Source of the DNA: Clostridium sp. C8-1-8
GTDB taxonomy: Bacteria; Bacillota; Clostridia; Clostridiales; Clostridiaceae
DNA length: 64,000 bases
Direction: 5' to 3'
Assembly: GCF_009928445.1 (NCBI RefSeq)
Contig: NZ_JAABNO010000022.1
Span: 1 to 64,000 of the forward strand
The position numbers were made by a program, and so were the translations under genes. Below the pieces are notes generated by a model that had not been told where the DNA came from, did no database searches, and worked only from the letters and a program-made list of their open reading frames with translations. Below are positions 17,680 through 28,232 of the stretch, in pieces; positions within the stretch are counted from its first letter, which is position 1; each line of letters opens with the position of its first letter.

Positions 17680-20600
17680 ATGGATATTAACAGTCTTAAA
17701 CAAATTGTTTTCAAACCATCTTCCAACTTAATGAGAACAAAGGGAAATGAAATTTTTAAAGAAAATCTTGTTACTAAAGTTAGAGGAAAAAAGATAGATG
17801 ATATATACCATATTTACGGAGATATTAAAGATAGTAAATTAGCTAGAGAGCTTAATGCTCATATAAAAATTAATTTAAAAACAGGTATGGTTATAGGTAC
17901 TAATTGCAGTTGTGAACTTTTTAAGGACTTCTCAAGAAATAAGCCCTTATTTATGTGTGAACATATTACTGCAGCTTGTTATAAATTTATAGACTCAGTG
18001 AGTAAAAAACAACAGTCAAAAGCTTCTAATGATAGAACTAACTCAATAGTAAAAGAAAAGCTTGAGCTTTCTCTTCAAATAACCTTACTATCAAAGTCCT
18101 TTAAGGACTACTCTACCTATGAAGCTGAATTTCGCATAGGTACTGATCATAAATATCTTGTAACTAACATAAAACAATTTATTGCTTCTTTACATGCTAG
18201 TAATAATATATACGTTGACGAGTCACTAAGCTATGATCTCTCCGATTATAAGCTAAATGAGAACTACAAGGGATTAGTGGACTATCTATATAAAAAAATT
18301 AACTCTAAGGAAAATTCAGCTTCTTCTAGAGCCTTAAAGCTTAGCACTAATGAGCTTAAAGAATTCTTGGAGACCTTAGTTAATCACAGGATTACTTTCA
18401 AATATAAAGGTATAGACTATTATCCAACTATACTAAAGGATAACTTACCGCTAAAGTTTACCTTCAAAGATAATTACGAAGCCTTTATAATCACTACTCA
18501 CAAGAAACTTCCAATTTCTTTGGACAATGAAAACTTAGTATATTTCTTTAATGGACAAATTTTCTTACCTTCAAAAAAACAAATAAACACCTATAGTTTT
18601 TTCTATGACAAGTTTAATAAATCTGATACCTTAGTTTTTCCTAAGAATCTAGATAATTACAATATGCTGATATCTAAGCTTACAACTATTTCTAGAGATG
18701 TAACCCTTAGCGAAGGTGTACGAAATTATAGTTCTGATTATCTAAGCTTTGAATTTTATATTTATAAAGACAGTGTTTATATCTATTGTGATGTCTACGG
18801 TATATACCTTAGTAATAAAATTAATATTTTAACTACAACAATTGACAGTGAGGATAAGCTAAGAGATAAATCAGCAGAAAATAAGCTTTTAATGAAGCTT
18901 GAAAGTTATAAATTTATTAACAGAAAAGAAAGATTACAATTCATAGGTAGTGATAATGATTTGTTTCAGCTATTAACTAAGAAAAACACAGGACTATATA
19001 CCTTAGGGAAAGTAACTTTTGGTGTAGGCTTTGAAAACATAAAGTTTTATAATTCCTCAAACATAGTGATGGATTTAGAAGATAATGATTCTAAAGTTAA
19101 AATCAGCTACAAAATTGAAGGAATGGAGCCTCAAGAACTTCACAGTGCCTATGAAGCATATAAAGCTGGTGAAAGCTTCTATAAAGACAACAGTAATAAC
19201 TACCTAGATTTTACTGATGATGGAGTACTAAAGTTCTTCAAACTCTTAGATTTATTAATGGATAATACTAAGGAATTTGGTACCCTTGAAGTGGATAAGG
19301 ATAAACTGCTTTATACGAAAGAATTGCTTGAGAAAAATAACTACTCTATTCACAATAATTCACTTATATTTGAGAACTTAGAGAAAAAACTAGATAATTA
19401 TGAAACTAGCCAGCTTACTGTTCCTATGGAACTAAAAGCTACTCTGAGAGATTATCAGATAAACGGCTTTAAATGGTTTAAAACTCTAACTGAATTAGGA
19501 TTAGGCGGCATACTCGCTGACGAAATGGGGCTTGGCAAAACAGTTCAAACTATAGTCTTAATTGCTTCAGAGAAAACTAAGAAATTCATCATAGTTACAC
19601 CTACTTCTCTTATATACAATTGGAGAGATGAACTTATAAACTTTTGTCCTGATATAACCTTTGATATAATCCATGGCGAAAGAAATAGAGGGAAAAGCCT
19701 AGAAGAGTTGATGAATGAAAACACAGTGCTTTTAACTACTTATGGAACCTTAAAAAACAATATCCAGAATTATAAAGACTATTGCTTCGATTTTTGTATT
19801 ATTGATGAAGCACAGAACATCAAAAATCCAACTTCTAAAACAAAGCTTGCTATTAATAAAATAAAAGCTACTACTCGCTTTGCTTTAACTGGAACCCCTA
19901 TAGAAAATAATCTTACTGAACTGTGGTCCATATTTGACTTTGTAATGCCAAACTTTCTTTATTCAAAGGAAGTCTTTGAAAGAAAGTTTTCAGTAAAAGA
20001 TAATATTGAGCTTCTTAAAAGCCTAATAAATCCCTTTATTCTGAGAAGAACTAAAAATGAAGTAATTGAAGAACTGCCAGATAAAGATGAAAAGAAGCTT
20101 ATAGTTGAAATGACTCCAATGCAAAAATCAGTATATAGCACTTTCATAAAAGATATAAGAGAAAACCTAAAGAACAGTTCTGGTGGAAAGATAGAGATTT
20201 TTTCATATCTTACAAAACTGCGCCAAATATGTTTAGACCCTTCTCTTCTGATACCAGATTATACTGGTGGTAGTGGAAAGCTAGAAGCTGCAATGTCTCT
20301 AATACAAGATCATTTATCAAAAACAGGCAAGGTTCTTTTGTTTTCACAGTTTACTTCTGCTTTATCTAAAATCAAAGAACAATTAGATGCATTAAATATA
20401 AATTACTATTATATAGATGGCTCTATCTCTGCTAAAGAGAGGCTAAGGCTGGTAAATGATTTTAATACAAATGAAGAGGTTAAAGTTTTCCTAATCTCCC
20501 TAAAAGCAGGAGGCACTGGTTTAAATTTGACTTCCGCTAATTTGGTAATACATTTTGATCCTTGGTGGAATCCAGCGGTAGAAAATCAAGCTACCGACAG

Positions 20601-20802
20601 AGCCCATAGAATAGGACAAAAAAACATAGTTGAAGTTATAAGGTTAGTTGCAAAAGGCACTATTGAAGAAAAGATACTAACACTTCAAGATAATAAAAAA
20701 CAGCTGATAGACGATGTTTTAACTGGCGACTTACAAGACAGCAACGCACTTCAAAAGCTTAGTAAGGATGATCTTATAAGACTCTTTGATAGAAGTATGT
20801 AA
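17680..20802 (+). CDS. SWIM zinc-finger SNF2-family helicase/ATPase
   Basis: A 1040-residue double-stranded-DNA translocase of the SNF2/HepA type. The N-terminal SWIM motif is visible (CSC at about residues 77-79, then CEH near 98-100), likely a DNA or protein contact. The ATPase core begins near 585: DYQINGFKW, Walker A DEMGLGKT, DEAQ box (IIDEAQNI), LTGTPIENN, then the C-terminal helicase domain with LISLKAGGTGLNLT and QATDRAHRIGQ. Proteins of this family remodel protein-DNA or RNA polymerase complexes; the exact role in clostridia is not settled. It is monocistronic with a strong bidirectional terminator. Confidence 0.9.
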   Translation: MDINSLKQIVFKPSSNLMRTKGNEIFKENLVTKVRGKKIDDIYHIYGDIKDSKLARELNAHIKINLKTGMVIGTNCSCELFKDFSRNKPLFMCEHITAACYKFIDSVSKKQQSKASNDRTNSIVKEKLELSLQITLLSKSFKDYSTYEAEFRIGTDHKYLVTNIKQFIASLHASNNIYVDESLSYDLSDYKLNENYKGLVDYLYKKINSKENSASSRALKLSTNELKEFLETLVNHRITFKYKGIDYYPTILKDNLPLKFTFKDNYEAFIITTHKKLPISLDNENLVYFFNGQIFLPSKKQINTYSFFYDKFNKSDTLVFPKNLDNYNMLISKLTTISRDVTLSEGVRNYSSDYLSFEFYIYKDSVYIYCDVYGIYLSNKINILTTTIDSEDKLRDKSAENKLLMKLESYKFINRKERLQFIGSDNDLFQLLTKKNTGLYTLGKVTFGVGFENIKFYNSSNIVMDLEDNDSKVKISYKIEGMEPQELHSAYEAYKAGESFYKDNSNNYLDFTDDGVLKFFKLLDLLMDNTKEFGTLEVDKDKLLYTKELLEKNNYSIHNNSLIFENLEKKLDNYETSQLTVPMELKATLRDYQINGFKWFKTLTELGLGGILADEMGLGKTVQTIVLIASEKTKKFIIVTPTSLIYNWRDELINFCPDITFDIIHGERNRGKSLEELMNENTVLLTTYGTLKNNIQNYKDYCFDFCIIDEAQNIKNPTSKTKLAINKIKATTRFALTGTPIENNLTELWSIFDFVMPNFLYSKEVFERKFSVKDNIELLKSLINPFILRRTKNEVIEELPDKDEKKLIVEMTPMQKSVYSTFIKDIRENLKNSSGGKIEIFSYLTKLRQICLDPSLLIPDYTGGSGKLEAAMSLIQDHLSKTGKVLLFSQFTSALSKIKEQLDALNINYYYIDGSISAKERLRLVNDFNTNEEVKVFLISLKAGGTGLNLTSANLVIHFDPWWNPAVENQATDRAHRIGQKNIVEVIRLVAKGTIEEKILTLQDNKKQLIDDVLTGDLQDSNALQKLSKDDLIRLFDRSM

Positions 20803-20856
20803 TTGTGCTCTTATAATGCCAGATATAAACAAAAAATTCATACTTTTCTTAGCTGT

Positions 20857-20892
20857 AAAAAATTCACTAAGGAACACTTAGTGAATTTTTTT
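20857..20892. terminator. bidirectional terminator after the SNF2 gene
   Basis: AAAATTCACTAAG pairs with CTTAGTGAATTTT; T-runs follow on both strands. It serves the helicase gene and the convergent gene at 20959-21699. Confidence 0.85.
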
Positions 20893-20922
20893 GCCCCTAT
20901 GCCTTTCTCAAGGTATAGGGGC
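20893..20922. repeat. second hairpin in the convergent intergenic region
   Basis: GCCCCTATGCCTT pairs with AAGGTATAGGGGC with one mismatch. It has no T-run on either side, so it is not a standard terminator by itself; it directly abuts the terminator at 20857-20892. Confidence 0.6.
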
Positions 20923-20958
20923 AAGGTTATGATTCTTATTTAAGAAAATACATGAACT

Positions 20959-21699
20959 CTAACTTGGACATATGCAGTTTACTTCAATCTTCTCTTCCTT
21001 CTTTCCAAAGGTGAGGATGCCCATACTGATGAGCTTTATTTCATTATTTAGCAATGAAAAATAACTTTCTATAATAGCAAATACATCGTAATTATCTATA
21101 CCGACAATATTTTGTTTAACTATTAGGCTATAACTATTGTCATATATTGATTTTACAGGATCCACGTCGATTACTGGAGTAATAGCTGGCCCTACATTTT
21201 CTTTTACTTTTCCATCCGGATTGTATAAAAGCTCTAAATATTCCTTGCTTCTACCAGAAATATCTATTACGTATCTCTCCTTCAATGGTAAACTATATAC
21301 GTCTACTTTATAATTATCCAAATACTTTACAGTAAAGGAATAGCTACTTGTAAAGATCTCTTGATTAAAGATATTCTGAAGCAATCCGTCTACATAAGCA
21401 TAAATTGTACCTATGGCATACCCTCTAACCTCTAAAAAGCTTCCTCTTACTAATACTTCATCCCTTCCATCTCCGTTAAAATCACCTAAGAATAACTGAA
21501 AGTAATATCCACTAAAAGGAATCTTAACAACTGAGGGTAACTGCTTTTTTCTAGGCTTTACAATTAGCTCTATATTATTAGCGAAGGTTGTTTCCACATA
21601 TGGAAACTCTCCAGTTAAAATGATTTTATCCCTTGAATAATAATCTGTTATGTTTCCTTCTCGTACCTCAATTATCTGTCTACTGCCAAAGTCTCCCAT
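20959..21699 (-). CDS. FG-GAP/VCBS-like repeat protein, function unknown
   Basis: A 246-residue soluble protein with no signal peptide or membrane segment. The stretch GDFNGDGRDEVLVRG (near residue 90) is the calcium-binding loop typical of FG-GAP/VCBS repeats. The remainder is beta-rich, and the protein ends with the cysteine-containing tail VNCICPS. A ribosome binding site AGGTAGAG precedes the ATG. It may be a beta-propeller fragment, or a protein that acts on the cell or spore surface by an unrecognised route. Function unknown. Confidence 0.6.
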   Translation of the reverse strand: MGDFGSRQIIEVREGNITDYYSRDKIILTGEFPYVETTFANNIELIVKPRKKQLPSVVKIPFSGYYFQLFLGDFNGDGRDEVLVRGSFLEVRGYAIGTIYAYVDGLLQNIFNQEIFTSSYSFTVKYLDNYKVDVYSLPLKERYVIDISGRSKEYLELLYNPDGKVKENVGPAITPVIDVDPVKSIYDNSYSLIVKQNIVGIDNYDVFAIIESYFSLLNNEIKLISMGILTFGKKEEKIEVNCICPS

Positions 21700-21852
21700 A
21701 GCTCTACCTCTAACTATTTATACATTATATATTAAGTACAATTTATCATTTAGTTACTATTTTTATATTAAAGTTATATCTTAATAGCAAGAATTTATAT
21801 TCAAGAATCATTAGGTATGTGATATAAAAAATTTCACATTTATATTAAGGGT

Positions 21853-21883
21853 AAAAAAAGACCGCCATAATGGCGATCTTTTT
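21853..21883 (-). terminator. terminator of the cellulase operon
   Basis: AAAGACCGCCAT pairs with ATGGCGATCTTT (one mismatch); the minus strand continues with seven T. It lies directly after the GH48 stop codon. Confidence 0.88.
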
Positions 21884-21889
21884 CATTTT

Positions 21890-24676
21890 CTATTTTGGCT
21901 CTACTCCGCTTGCAAGAGTGCCACCAATATAAGCTGTTACTTTACTGTTATCAGCATAGCTTGAAGCACTTCCATTAAAGGAATAGTCGTTACTTTGACT
22001 GTAATTTGACCAATCTGCCTTAGCAAATCTTCCTGCTACTTCTACTGTAGCACCAGGTGCTAAGGTTCCTGCAGCAGTTGAGAAGCCTACCTCTAGGTAA
22101 GTGTCTGCATTAGTTACAGCTGTAGCTAGTTTTACAAAGTTACCAGTTACATTTGAAGAACCAACACTTGCCCAGTCACACCAGAAGTTATTGCTTGTAG
22201 CTCCATCTGCTGTGAAATAATATCTAAACTTAAGATCCGATAAGTTAATTGATGTAGTTCCTGTATTGGTAACCTTAAATTTTGGAACTATTGAGTTTGT
22301 TGAAGTTGAGGTATTTCCATTAAAGAATTGAAGGCTTACATTTCCTACTGGCTTTGGCTTTACAGGAAGTTTCACCTTAATATTTACCTTAGAGGAAACA
22401 CTGCTTAGTCCTGAGGTATCTGTAGCTTGAGCAGTTAATGCATAGGAGTCTACTCCATCAGCACTATTTGCGTATCCGCTTGGAGTCCAAGTAACCTTGT
22501 AAGGACTAGTTGTTGACTCACCAACCTTAGTACCGTTAGCAAAGAATTCTACCTTTGCTATAGTTCCATTGTCAGTTGTAGCATTTGCTGATATTGTTAT
22601 TGGATTAGCAGTTGTACTATTGTCAAAAACTTGACCTTCAGTTGGTGTTGTTATAGCTGTCTTAACGGTGTTTGTAGGAACAGTTGCATTATCAAAAAGA
22701 TTTGCGTAAGTTCCGTTTGCTATAGCAATTTCACATTCTGCCCAGAATCTATGATAGTTAAATACTGGAGATTCTCCCTTATCATATGCAGCTTTAACCT
22801 TTGCATAGTCAGGATCATTTTTGTATTTTGAACGTATATCTAAGAAGTTAACCCCAGGTTTTATAGCATCACCATTTGGCATTGTACCAGAGAAAGTGCT
22901 TGGTACATATACTTCTTGATCGAACATTCTATGATAGTCAGCACGAGCTTCTGGAGCTGAAAGTCCCTTATCATCGCTGTAAAGCTTCCACATTCTATCT
23001 AGTAATTCTTTAGCTATTGATTTGGCCTTATCATCAAAGGCTGTAGGAGTATATTTTTGAGTTGCTGCACTATAGTATAGTAAAGTATTTGCAAGTGAGG
23101 CACTAACACCTAAGTCTGTAGAGTAATTAACTATCTTTACATGAAGGTTTGGATTGCCAGTGTAACTTCCATTCCAAGTATCTGGTTGACCTGACCAGTC
23201 AATAGTTGAAGGAACTTGGAAAGTACCATCTACGTTAAGCTTAACTTCTGGTTTAACCCACTTTACCCATTTATCTAATATTGCCTTAGCCTTGGTATCT
23301 CCTGTGTTATAGTAGTACTCAGCCATACGTTGCATAGACCAAGTCTGCATACCAAACCAGGTATTGCTGCCTGGATCTTCATATACTGGATTTGGTACAT
23401 ATGCCATACCGTAGAAGGTTGATGTACCTGCTGGATATTTTTCATATCTTCCATTGTAAGAGTTAGTAGCTCCACCAGCTATAGCTCCTTCTGAAGATTG
23501 TAACCATTGGTAGAATTCCAATTGTCTATTCAAACTCTTTCCCCAGTCTGCAGCACCATTAGCAGACTTAGGTTTAAAATCGCTATTTGATGAAAGTACC
23601 CATGCAGCTAATGGATTTTGGTAACCAAAGTGATCATGGCTTGAACCTATTCTCCAAGACCAGTTGGCTCCTATTCCACCACCCCATGCATAGTACCATG
23701 ACATTAGATAGCTAGAACTATCATATCCAGTACCTGCACTATTAATATCTTGTGATCCTATTTTCTTAAAGTACTTATCAAAGAAGGAATATCTTAAGTA
23801 ATCTCCCATCTTAGAGGACTTTTGAACTAGACTTGAAAGATCTACACCTTGTTGTTTTGCCCAGTTATCAGCTGAATACATAGCTTGAACTACACGGGCA
23901 TCAGCATCTGGTGCATTGGTATACTTCCATTGCTTAGAATAACTTGAATCACCAGTAAATAAATCAAGATATCCATTCTTTCCACCAAACTTCATTTCAT
24001 CCCAGGAAGGCTGAGGAACTGTTTCCCAAACTGACTCTTGTTTTCCTCTTTGGAAGGTATTTATATAAGATGGAGCTGTCTTTCCATCTGCTCTTGTTCC
24101 ATAACCATACCAGTTATCAACATCTAGAAGCCAATGCATACCATAGATATCACTTGTTCCATAGGCTGATTTCAATTCGTTTGCTATAGGATCCTTACCA
24201 ACAGGAACACTTGGCTGAAGCTGGCTAGGATATTTATCAGGTGTTTCATACTCACCAGCATAAGTAGCTGGCTTATTAGGATCATAAGTTGAATTGGTTG
24301 GTTGATCGTCATGAGTTGGAATCATATATTTTTCCATAGTATCCCAAGCTTTAGTTAGTCCATTCCAATTACCTGTGAACCTTCCATTCATTGCTTCCAG
24401 CCAAGCATAATAACTCATAGCTTCACTAGTAGTTTCGTGACCATAATCAGGTGCTTCAACCATAAGGGTTTCAACTGAATGATAAGGAATACCTTGTGGA
24501 CTAAAATATCCATTCTTTGAATCATGAATCTTGTTGTAGAGTGTTGCGAATCTTTGTTGATATTCGCTTAGAGTTGCAGCTTTTGCAGTACTGGTTTTAG
24601 TAAACCCTCCTCCAGAAGCTGTAACAGCCGACAAAGTCATTACCATGGTGACTAGTAGACCAATCTTCTTTTTCAT
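21890..24676 (-). CDS. GH48 cellulase (processive exoglucanase) with Ig-like and CBM3 modules
   Basis: A secreted 928-residue enzyme. A signal peptide (residues 1 to ~34, ending AKA-A) precedes the GH48 catalytic domain (~36-665), in which [21 protein letters not shown] is shortened here to its key [10 protein letters not shown] acid region near residue 80. A bacterial Ig-like module (~675-765), a [10 protein letters not shown] linker and a CBM3 (~775-925) follow. GH48 enzymes cut crystalline cellulose from chain ends, releasing cellobiose. No dockerin is present, so it is a free enzyme rather than a cellulosome subunit. It is 40 bases downstream of the GH9 gene, with a GGGG-type ribosome binding site and a terminator after it. 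Confidence 0.95.
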   Translation of the reverse strand: MKKKIGLLVTMVMTLSAVTASGGGFTKTSTAKAATLSEYQQRFATLYNKIHDSKNGYFSPQGIPYHSVETLMVEAPDYGHETTSEAMSYYAWLEAMNGRFTGNWNGLTKAWDTMEKYMIPTHDDQPTNSTYDPNKPATYAGEYETPDKYPSQLQPSVPVGKDPIANELKSAYGTSDIYGMHWLLDVDNWYGYGTRADGKTAPSYINTFQRGKQESVWETVPQPSWDEMKFGGKNGYLDLFTGDSSYSKQWKYTNAPDADARVVQAMYSADNWAKQQGVDLSSLVQKSSKMGDYLRYSFFDKYFKKIGSQDINSAGTGYDSSSYLMSWYYAWGGGIGANWSWRIGSSHDHFGYQNPLAAWVLSSNSDFKPKSANGAADWGKSLNRQLEFYQWLQSSEGAIAGGATNSYNGRYEKYPAGTSTFYGMAYVPNPVYEDPGSNTWFGMQTWSMQRMAEYYYNTGDTKAKAILDKWVKWVKPEVKLNVDGTFQVPSTIDWSGQPDTWNGSYTGNPNLHVKIVNYSTDLGVSASLANTLLYYSAATQKYTPTAFDDKAKSIAKELLDRMWKLYSDDKGLSAPEARADYHRMFDQEVYVPSTFSGTMPNGDAIKPGVNFLDIRSKYKNDPDYAKVKAAYDKGESPVFNYHRFWAECEIAIANGTYANLFDNATVPTNTVKTAITTPTEGQVFDNSTTANPITISANATTDNGTIAKVEFFANGTKVGESTTSPYKVTWTPSGYANSADGVDSYALTAQATDTSGLSSVSSKVNIKVKLPVKPKPVGNVSLQFFNGNTSTSTNSIVPKFKVTNTGTTSINLSDLKFRYYFTADGATSNNFWCDWASVGSSNVTGNFVKLATAVTNADTYLEVGFSTAAGTLAPGATVEVAGRFAKADWSNYSQSNDYSFNGSASSYADNSKVTAYIGGTLASGVEPK

Positions 24677-24716
24677 TTTTCTTTTCCCCTTTTTTTTATA
24701 TTTATGATATTAGAAC

Positions 24717-27419
24717 CTAAGGTTCTATACCAAACACTAAATTATTAGAAACATAACAGGTAATTTTGTTATAGTCAGTATAACCTGATGAAGAAGCATT
24801 AAAGGAATAATCATTACTTTGGTTATAATTGGACCAATCATTTTTAGCAAATCTTAAAGACAGCTCAACACTTTGTGAAGGATTCAACAATCCAGCTGCT
24901 GCTGGAAAACCTACTTCTAGATAATAATCTGCATTAGTCTTTGGACTTGCAAGCTTTTGGAAGGTTCCAGTAACATTGCTAGAGCCAACGGTAGCCCAAT
25001 CACACCAAAAACTTTGACCTTTATCGCCATCTATGGTGTAGTAATATCTTAACTTTACATCAGAAAGATTTATTGCTGTTGTACCAGTATTTGTTAGCTT
25101 TATTTTAGGACTTATTGAATTCGTTGACCCTGAGGTGATTCCATTGAAGGCTTGTACTTTTATATTCCCTTGTGGCTGAGGTGCTGGCTTTATAGGAAGC
25201 TTAACTTTTATGTTAACCTTTTCAGAGTTAACTGAGTTTCCTAAGCTATCAATCACCTTAGAATATAAAGCTATATTTTCATAACCATCTAAGTTTGTTG
25301 TGTAACCTGTTGGTACCCAATTTGCCTTGTATGGCGCTGCAGTTGCTTCACCTATCTTTGTATCATTTGCATAAAACTCCACTTTGCTTATAGTTCCTTT
25401 AGATATGGTAGCATCTGAGCTTATCACTATAGGATTAGTAGTGCTAAACTGATCGAAGGCTGCTCCATTTACAGGTGAAGTAATTTTAGCTGTCATTGAT
25501 ATATCATTTATTGGTTCTACTCCAAAAAGTTTAGTTGTACCTTCATATACCGGGATGTTTGAACAGGTTGTCAACGCTCCACTATTTGAAAGTTCTTTGT
25601 AAGAAAAGTCATTACTATTGTTCCATACAACACTAGAAGGTGCAGAAACTCTAAAAACTATTTCTTTTCTATAGGCAGACTTACCGCCAGGATAGATTTT
25701 AGTACCTGAAAAATCAACATTTACATAGTAAATATTTTTAGCTACATCGTAAGCTATTGGTTTTGAAACCGTAGCTCCTTCATTAGTTCCAGTAGATACA
25801 GTGATATCATTAGCTGTATATCCTGCGTTTATTACTTCTGTTAGATCCATGTAGTATCTAAAGGATAATTTATCTGAAACTCTTGCTGGCCATCCACTTT
25901 TGTTGTTTAAGAATGCATCAATCTCAACAAAATTATTACCAGAAGAATTTACCTTTGCTTCAACAAAGTATTCATTATTAGTTTTTACCTCATTAGCATT
26001 AAAGTTTGCTATCGGGTCGCCGCCATAGCTTCCATAAAGCTTTACAAGTGCTCCTGTAAACCCAGCATTATAGTCGCAAGCTACTTCATTCTTTGTATAA
26101 TCTGTGATTGTATCTACATAGCTGTCATCACCACCAGGTCCTCCAACCAAAGCTCCATATAGAACATGCCTTGAATTTACTGGATCTTGTTTGTCGTCAT
26201 CCCATGAACCTTGAGAAGTTCTATGATGAGGATGTGTTGGTGCATTTTGTCCAAATCCAACTACAAAGCTTCTTCCTGAGCTTCCTAAAGCATAATCTAC
26301 TTGAGATTTTGCAAAGCTCTTATAAGCAGTTGCTTTACTAGCATCACAGCCTGACCAGTCAGAGTATACTAAAGCCAAAAATGCTGTAGCTTCTGCATAT
26401 CTCAGTGATCCCCATTCAGTTAAAAAAGCCAACCCTTTAGGAGTGTATTTTATCTTATCTCCGTTGTAACCTACGGACCACCAATCTAAATGCCTTTCTG
26501 TACTTTGTTTATAAATAGGTTTATTGGTAAGCTTCGCAAGCATTAAGATTGCTCCATACCTGACGTCATCCCAGCTTTGTGCCCATTTATATGCATCTGT
26601 ACCTAAGGAACTTATACAGCTTTCTGCTTTATCCAAATAAGTTTTATCGTTAGTAGCCATATATAGCCAGACAGCCGCAAAAGCTAAGTCATCTAAACAT
26701 CCACTATAAGACTTGTAATAATCATTTGCAGCAGTATATCCGCTATCACTTCTAGTTGTATCGGCAAAGTTAAATAACTCCTTTGCATGTTTTAAGCATA
26801 AAGCTGAATAATCAGCATCGCTATCCTTAAAAACTACTGAGGCTGATGCAAGTGAGGCAGCAGTTTCAGCAACTACAGTGGCACCTGGGTTATTAAGATC
26901 AACCTTATAGGAAGGCCTATCCATCTGCATAACTTCTGCAGGCCCCCACCATCCGTGATCTTTTACCCCATCTCCCACTTGATAATAATAAACATTTGGT
27001 GATGGATGACATTTTATAAAGTAATCATTGGCCCATTTTATATCGTTAAGTGCATATTTTAGCTGACCACTTTTTGTATATTGGTCTTTAGCTTCATATA
27101 CACTCCAAGCAAGCATAGTTGAAGAATAGGACATTGGTAAGTTAAACTTTACATGATCTCCTGCATCATAGAAGCCTCCAGTTAAATCTAATCCATTATC
27201 TTTTCCGTCATTTAGCCCAGAGTCACCTCTCCAGTTATCTCTTCTATCCTCTGGTAATTTTCCTGATCTCTGTAACTCATAAAACATTAAAGACTTTTGA
27301 AGAGCTTCACCGTAGTTGTAACCAGACTGGCTTGTACCAGTAACAGCATAAGCGCTGTTCATGGGCATAACAGTACCAATCATTGATAAGCTTAAAAATA
27401 GACTAAGCAATTTTTTCAA
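24717..27419 (-). CDS. GH9 cellulase with CBM3c, Ig-like and CBM3 modules
   Basis: A secreted processive endoglucanase. The frame is open to 27500, but the ribosome binding site GGGAGATGA precedes a TTG codon at 27419 that begins a normal signal peptide (LKKLLSLFLSLSM...NSAYA-V), so TTG is the chosen start (900 residues). GH9 motifs are GGFYDAGDHVKF (nucleophile-side aspartates), HHRTSQGSW and NEVACDYNAGFTGAL (acid glutamate). A CBM3c-type module follows directly (~455-620), then an Ig-like module and a C-terminal CBM3 closely similar to those of the GH48 partner, with the same KVNIKVKLP linker. GH9-CBM3c enzymes work together with GH48. No dockerin. Confidence 0.95.
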   Translation of the reverse strand: MKKLLSLFLSLSMIGTVMPMNSAYAVTGTSQSGYNYGEALQKSLMFYELQRSGKLPEDRRDNWRGDSGLNDGKDNGLDLTGGFYDAGDHVKFNLPMSYSSTMLAWSVYEAKDQYTKSGQLKYALNDIKWANDYFIKCHPSPNVYYYQVGDGVKDHGWWGPAEVMQMDRPSYKVDLNNPGATVVAETAASLASASVVFKDSDADYSALCLKHAKELFNFADTTRSDSGYTAANDYYKSYSGCLDDLAFAAVWLYMATNDKTYLDKAESCISSLGTDAYKWAQSWDDVRYGAILMLAKLTNKPIYKQSTERHLDWWSVGYNGDKIKYTPKGLAFLTEWGSLRYAEATAFLALVYSDWSGCDASKATAYKSFAKSQVDYALGSSGRSFVVGFGQNAPTHPHHRTSQGSWDDDKQDPVNSRHVLYGALVGGPGGDDSYVDTITDYTKNEVACDYNAGFTGALVKLYGSYGGDPIANFNANEVKTNNEYFVEAKVNSSGNNFVEIDAFLNNKSGWPARVSDKLSFRYYMDLTEVINAGYTANDITVSTGTNEGATVSKPIAYDVAKNIYYVNVDFSGTKIYPGGKSAYRKEIVFRVSAPSSVVWNNSNDFSYKELSNSGALTTCSNIPVYEGTTKLFGVEPINDISMTAKITSPVNGAAFDQFSTTNPIVISSDATISKGTISKVEFYANDTKIGEATAAPYKANWVPTGYTTNLDGYENIALYSKVIDSLGNSVNSEKVNIKVKLPIKPAPQPQGNIKVQAFNGITSGSTNSISPKIKLTNTGTTAINLSDVKLRYYYTIDGDKGQSFWCDWATVGSSNVTGTFQKLASPKTNADYYLEVGFPAAAGLLNPSQSVELSLRFAKNDWSNYNQSNDYSFNASSSGYTDYNKITCYVSNNLVFGIEP

Positions 27420-27453
27420 TATATCATCTCCCTTAAAATTAAGAAATTCAGAT

Positions 27454-27486
27454 AATAATATATTATTAAAGCTTCGCGCAAAGCTA
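27454..27486 (-). promoter_or_regulatory. two adjacent palindromes upstream of the cellulase operon
   Basis: A perfect AATAATATATTATT palindrome (27454-27467) is followed by AAGCTTCGCGCAAAGCT (27469-27485, imperfect palindrome around GCGC). They lie 35-70 bases before the GH9 start, in the leader or operator region. The rest of 27487-27952 is very AT-rich and shows no other clear signal. Confidence 0.35.
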
Positions 27487-27952
27487 TCTAAAACAGGCAC
27501 TAGATAAATCTAACTATGATTTTAATTACAATTCTTACTTCAACTTGGAATATTTTTTTGGAATATTATTGAGATTTGTATAGCTTTTCTTCGAAATGTT
27601 TTTAAGAATGGTTTAAAAAGTCCACATACTTTTAACTTTGTAAAAATCTAGCAAGTTGTTTCTGTAATGTCATTGTAACTCATTATACTTGCAATTGTAA
27701 ATATGTTTTTAAAAAAATATCATTTTAAAATTTATTTTGATATCTATTTGCTTATTTGTTAATTTTTACAAATAAATACTCTTAATAATGTAATAAATTC
27801 CATCTTATGCTGAACAAATCAACATAAGATGGAATTATTTAAATACTTATGATATTATAAGTTTGTTAATAATGTCACAATATATAAACTTAATAACTTT
27901 ATATTTATATATTATTTCTATAAAACTTAAAGTGTCTTGAGAGGAACTTCAC

Positions 27953-28150
27953 ATGAGTGATATAATTTTGACTACAATTTTAATTGTTTCTATAATTCTT
28001 TTTGTATTAGGTATAAAAATTAAATCTCTAAGAAAACTTAGAGTACTATCAATTATCCTAATAATAATATGTTTAATCTTATCAATAAAAGATCTTCAAG
28101 GTGGTTTTTTACAAGGATTTAGTAATGGGTATACTAATGTATCTAAATAA
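27953..28150 (+). CDS. small membrane protein
   Basis: A 65-residue protein with two hydrophobic segments (about 5-20 and 29-46) separated by the basic turn KIKSLRKLRV, ending with a short glycine-rich tail. AGAGGA precedes the ATG and a strong terminator follows, which supports a real gene. It is transcribed divergently from the cellulase operon. No family is recognised. Confidence 0.6.
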   Translation: MSDIILTTILIVSIILFVLGIKIKSLRKLRVLSIILIIICLILSIKDLQGGFLQGFSNGYTNVSK

Positions 28151-28153
28151 CTA

Positions 28154-28206
28154 CAAAAGCCATGGATAAAAGGCAGACTAATATCTCCCTTTATCCATGG
28201 CTTTTG
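28154..28206. terminator. bidirectional terminator
   Basis: CAAAAGCCATGGATAAA pairs perfectly with TTTATCCATGGCTTTTG around a 19-base loop, between convergent genes. Confidence 0.8.
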
Positions 28207-28232
28207 TAATACATACTTATAAAATTATAAGT

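Noticed and set aside
20893..20922. Second hairpin as terminator for the FG-GAP-like gene
   Set aside because: It is followed by A rather than T on the minus strand; the adjacent hairpin at 20857-20892 already works in both directions.
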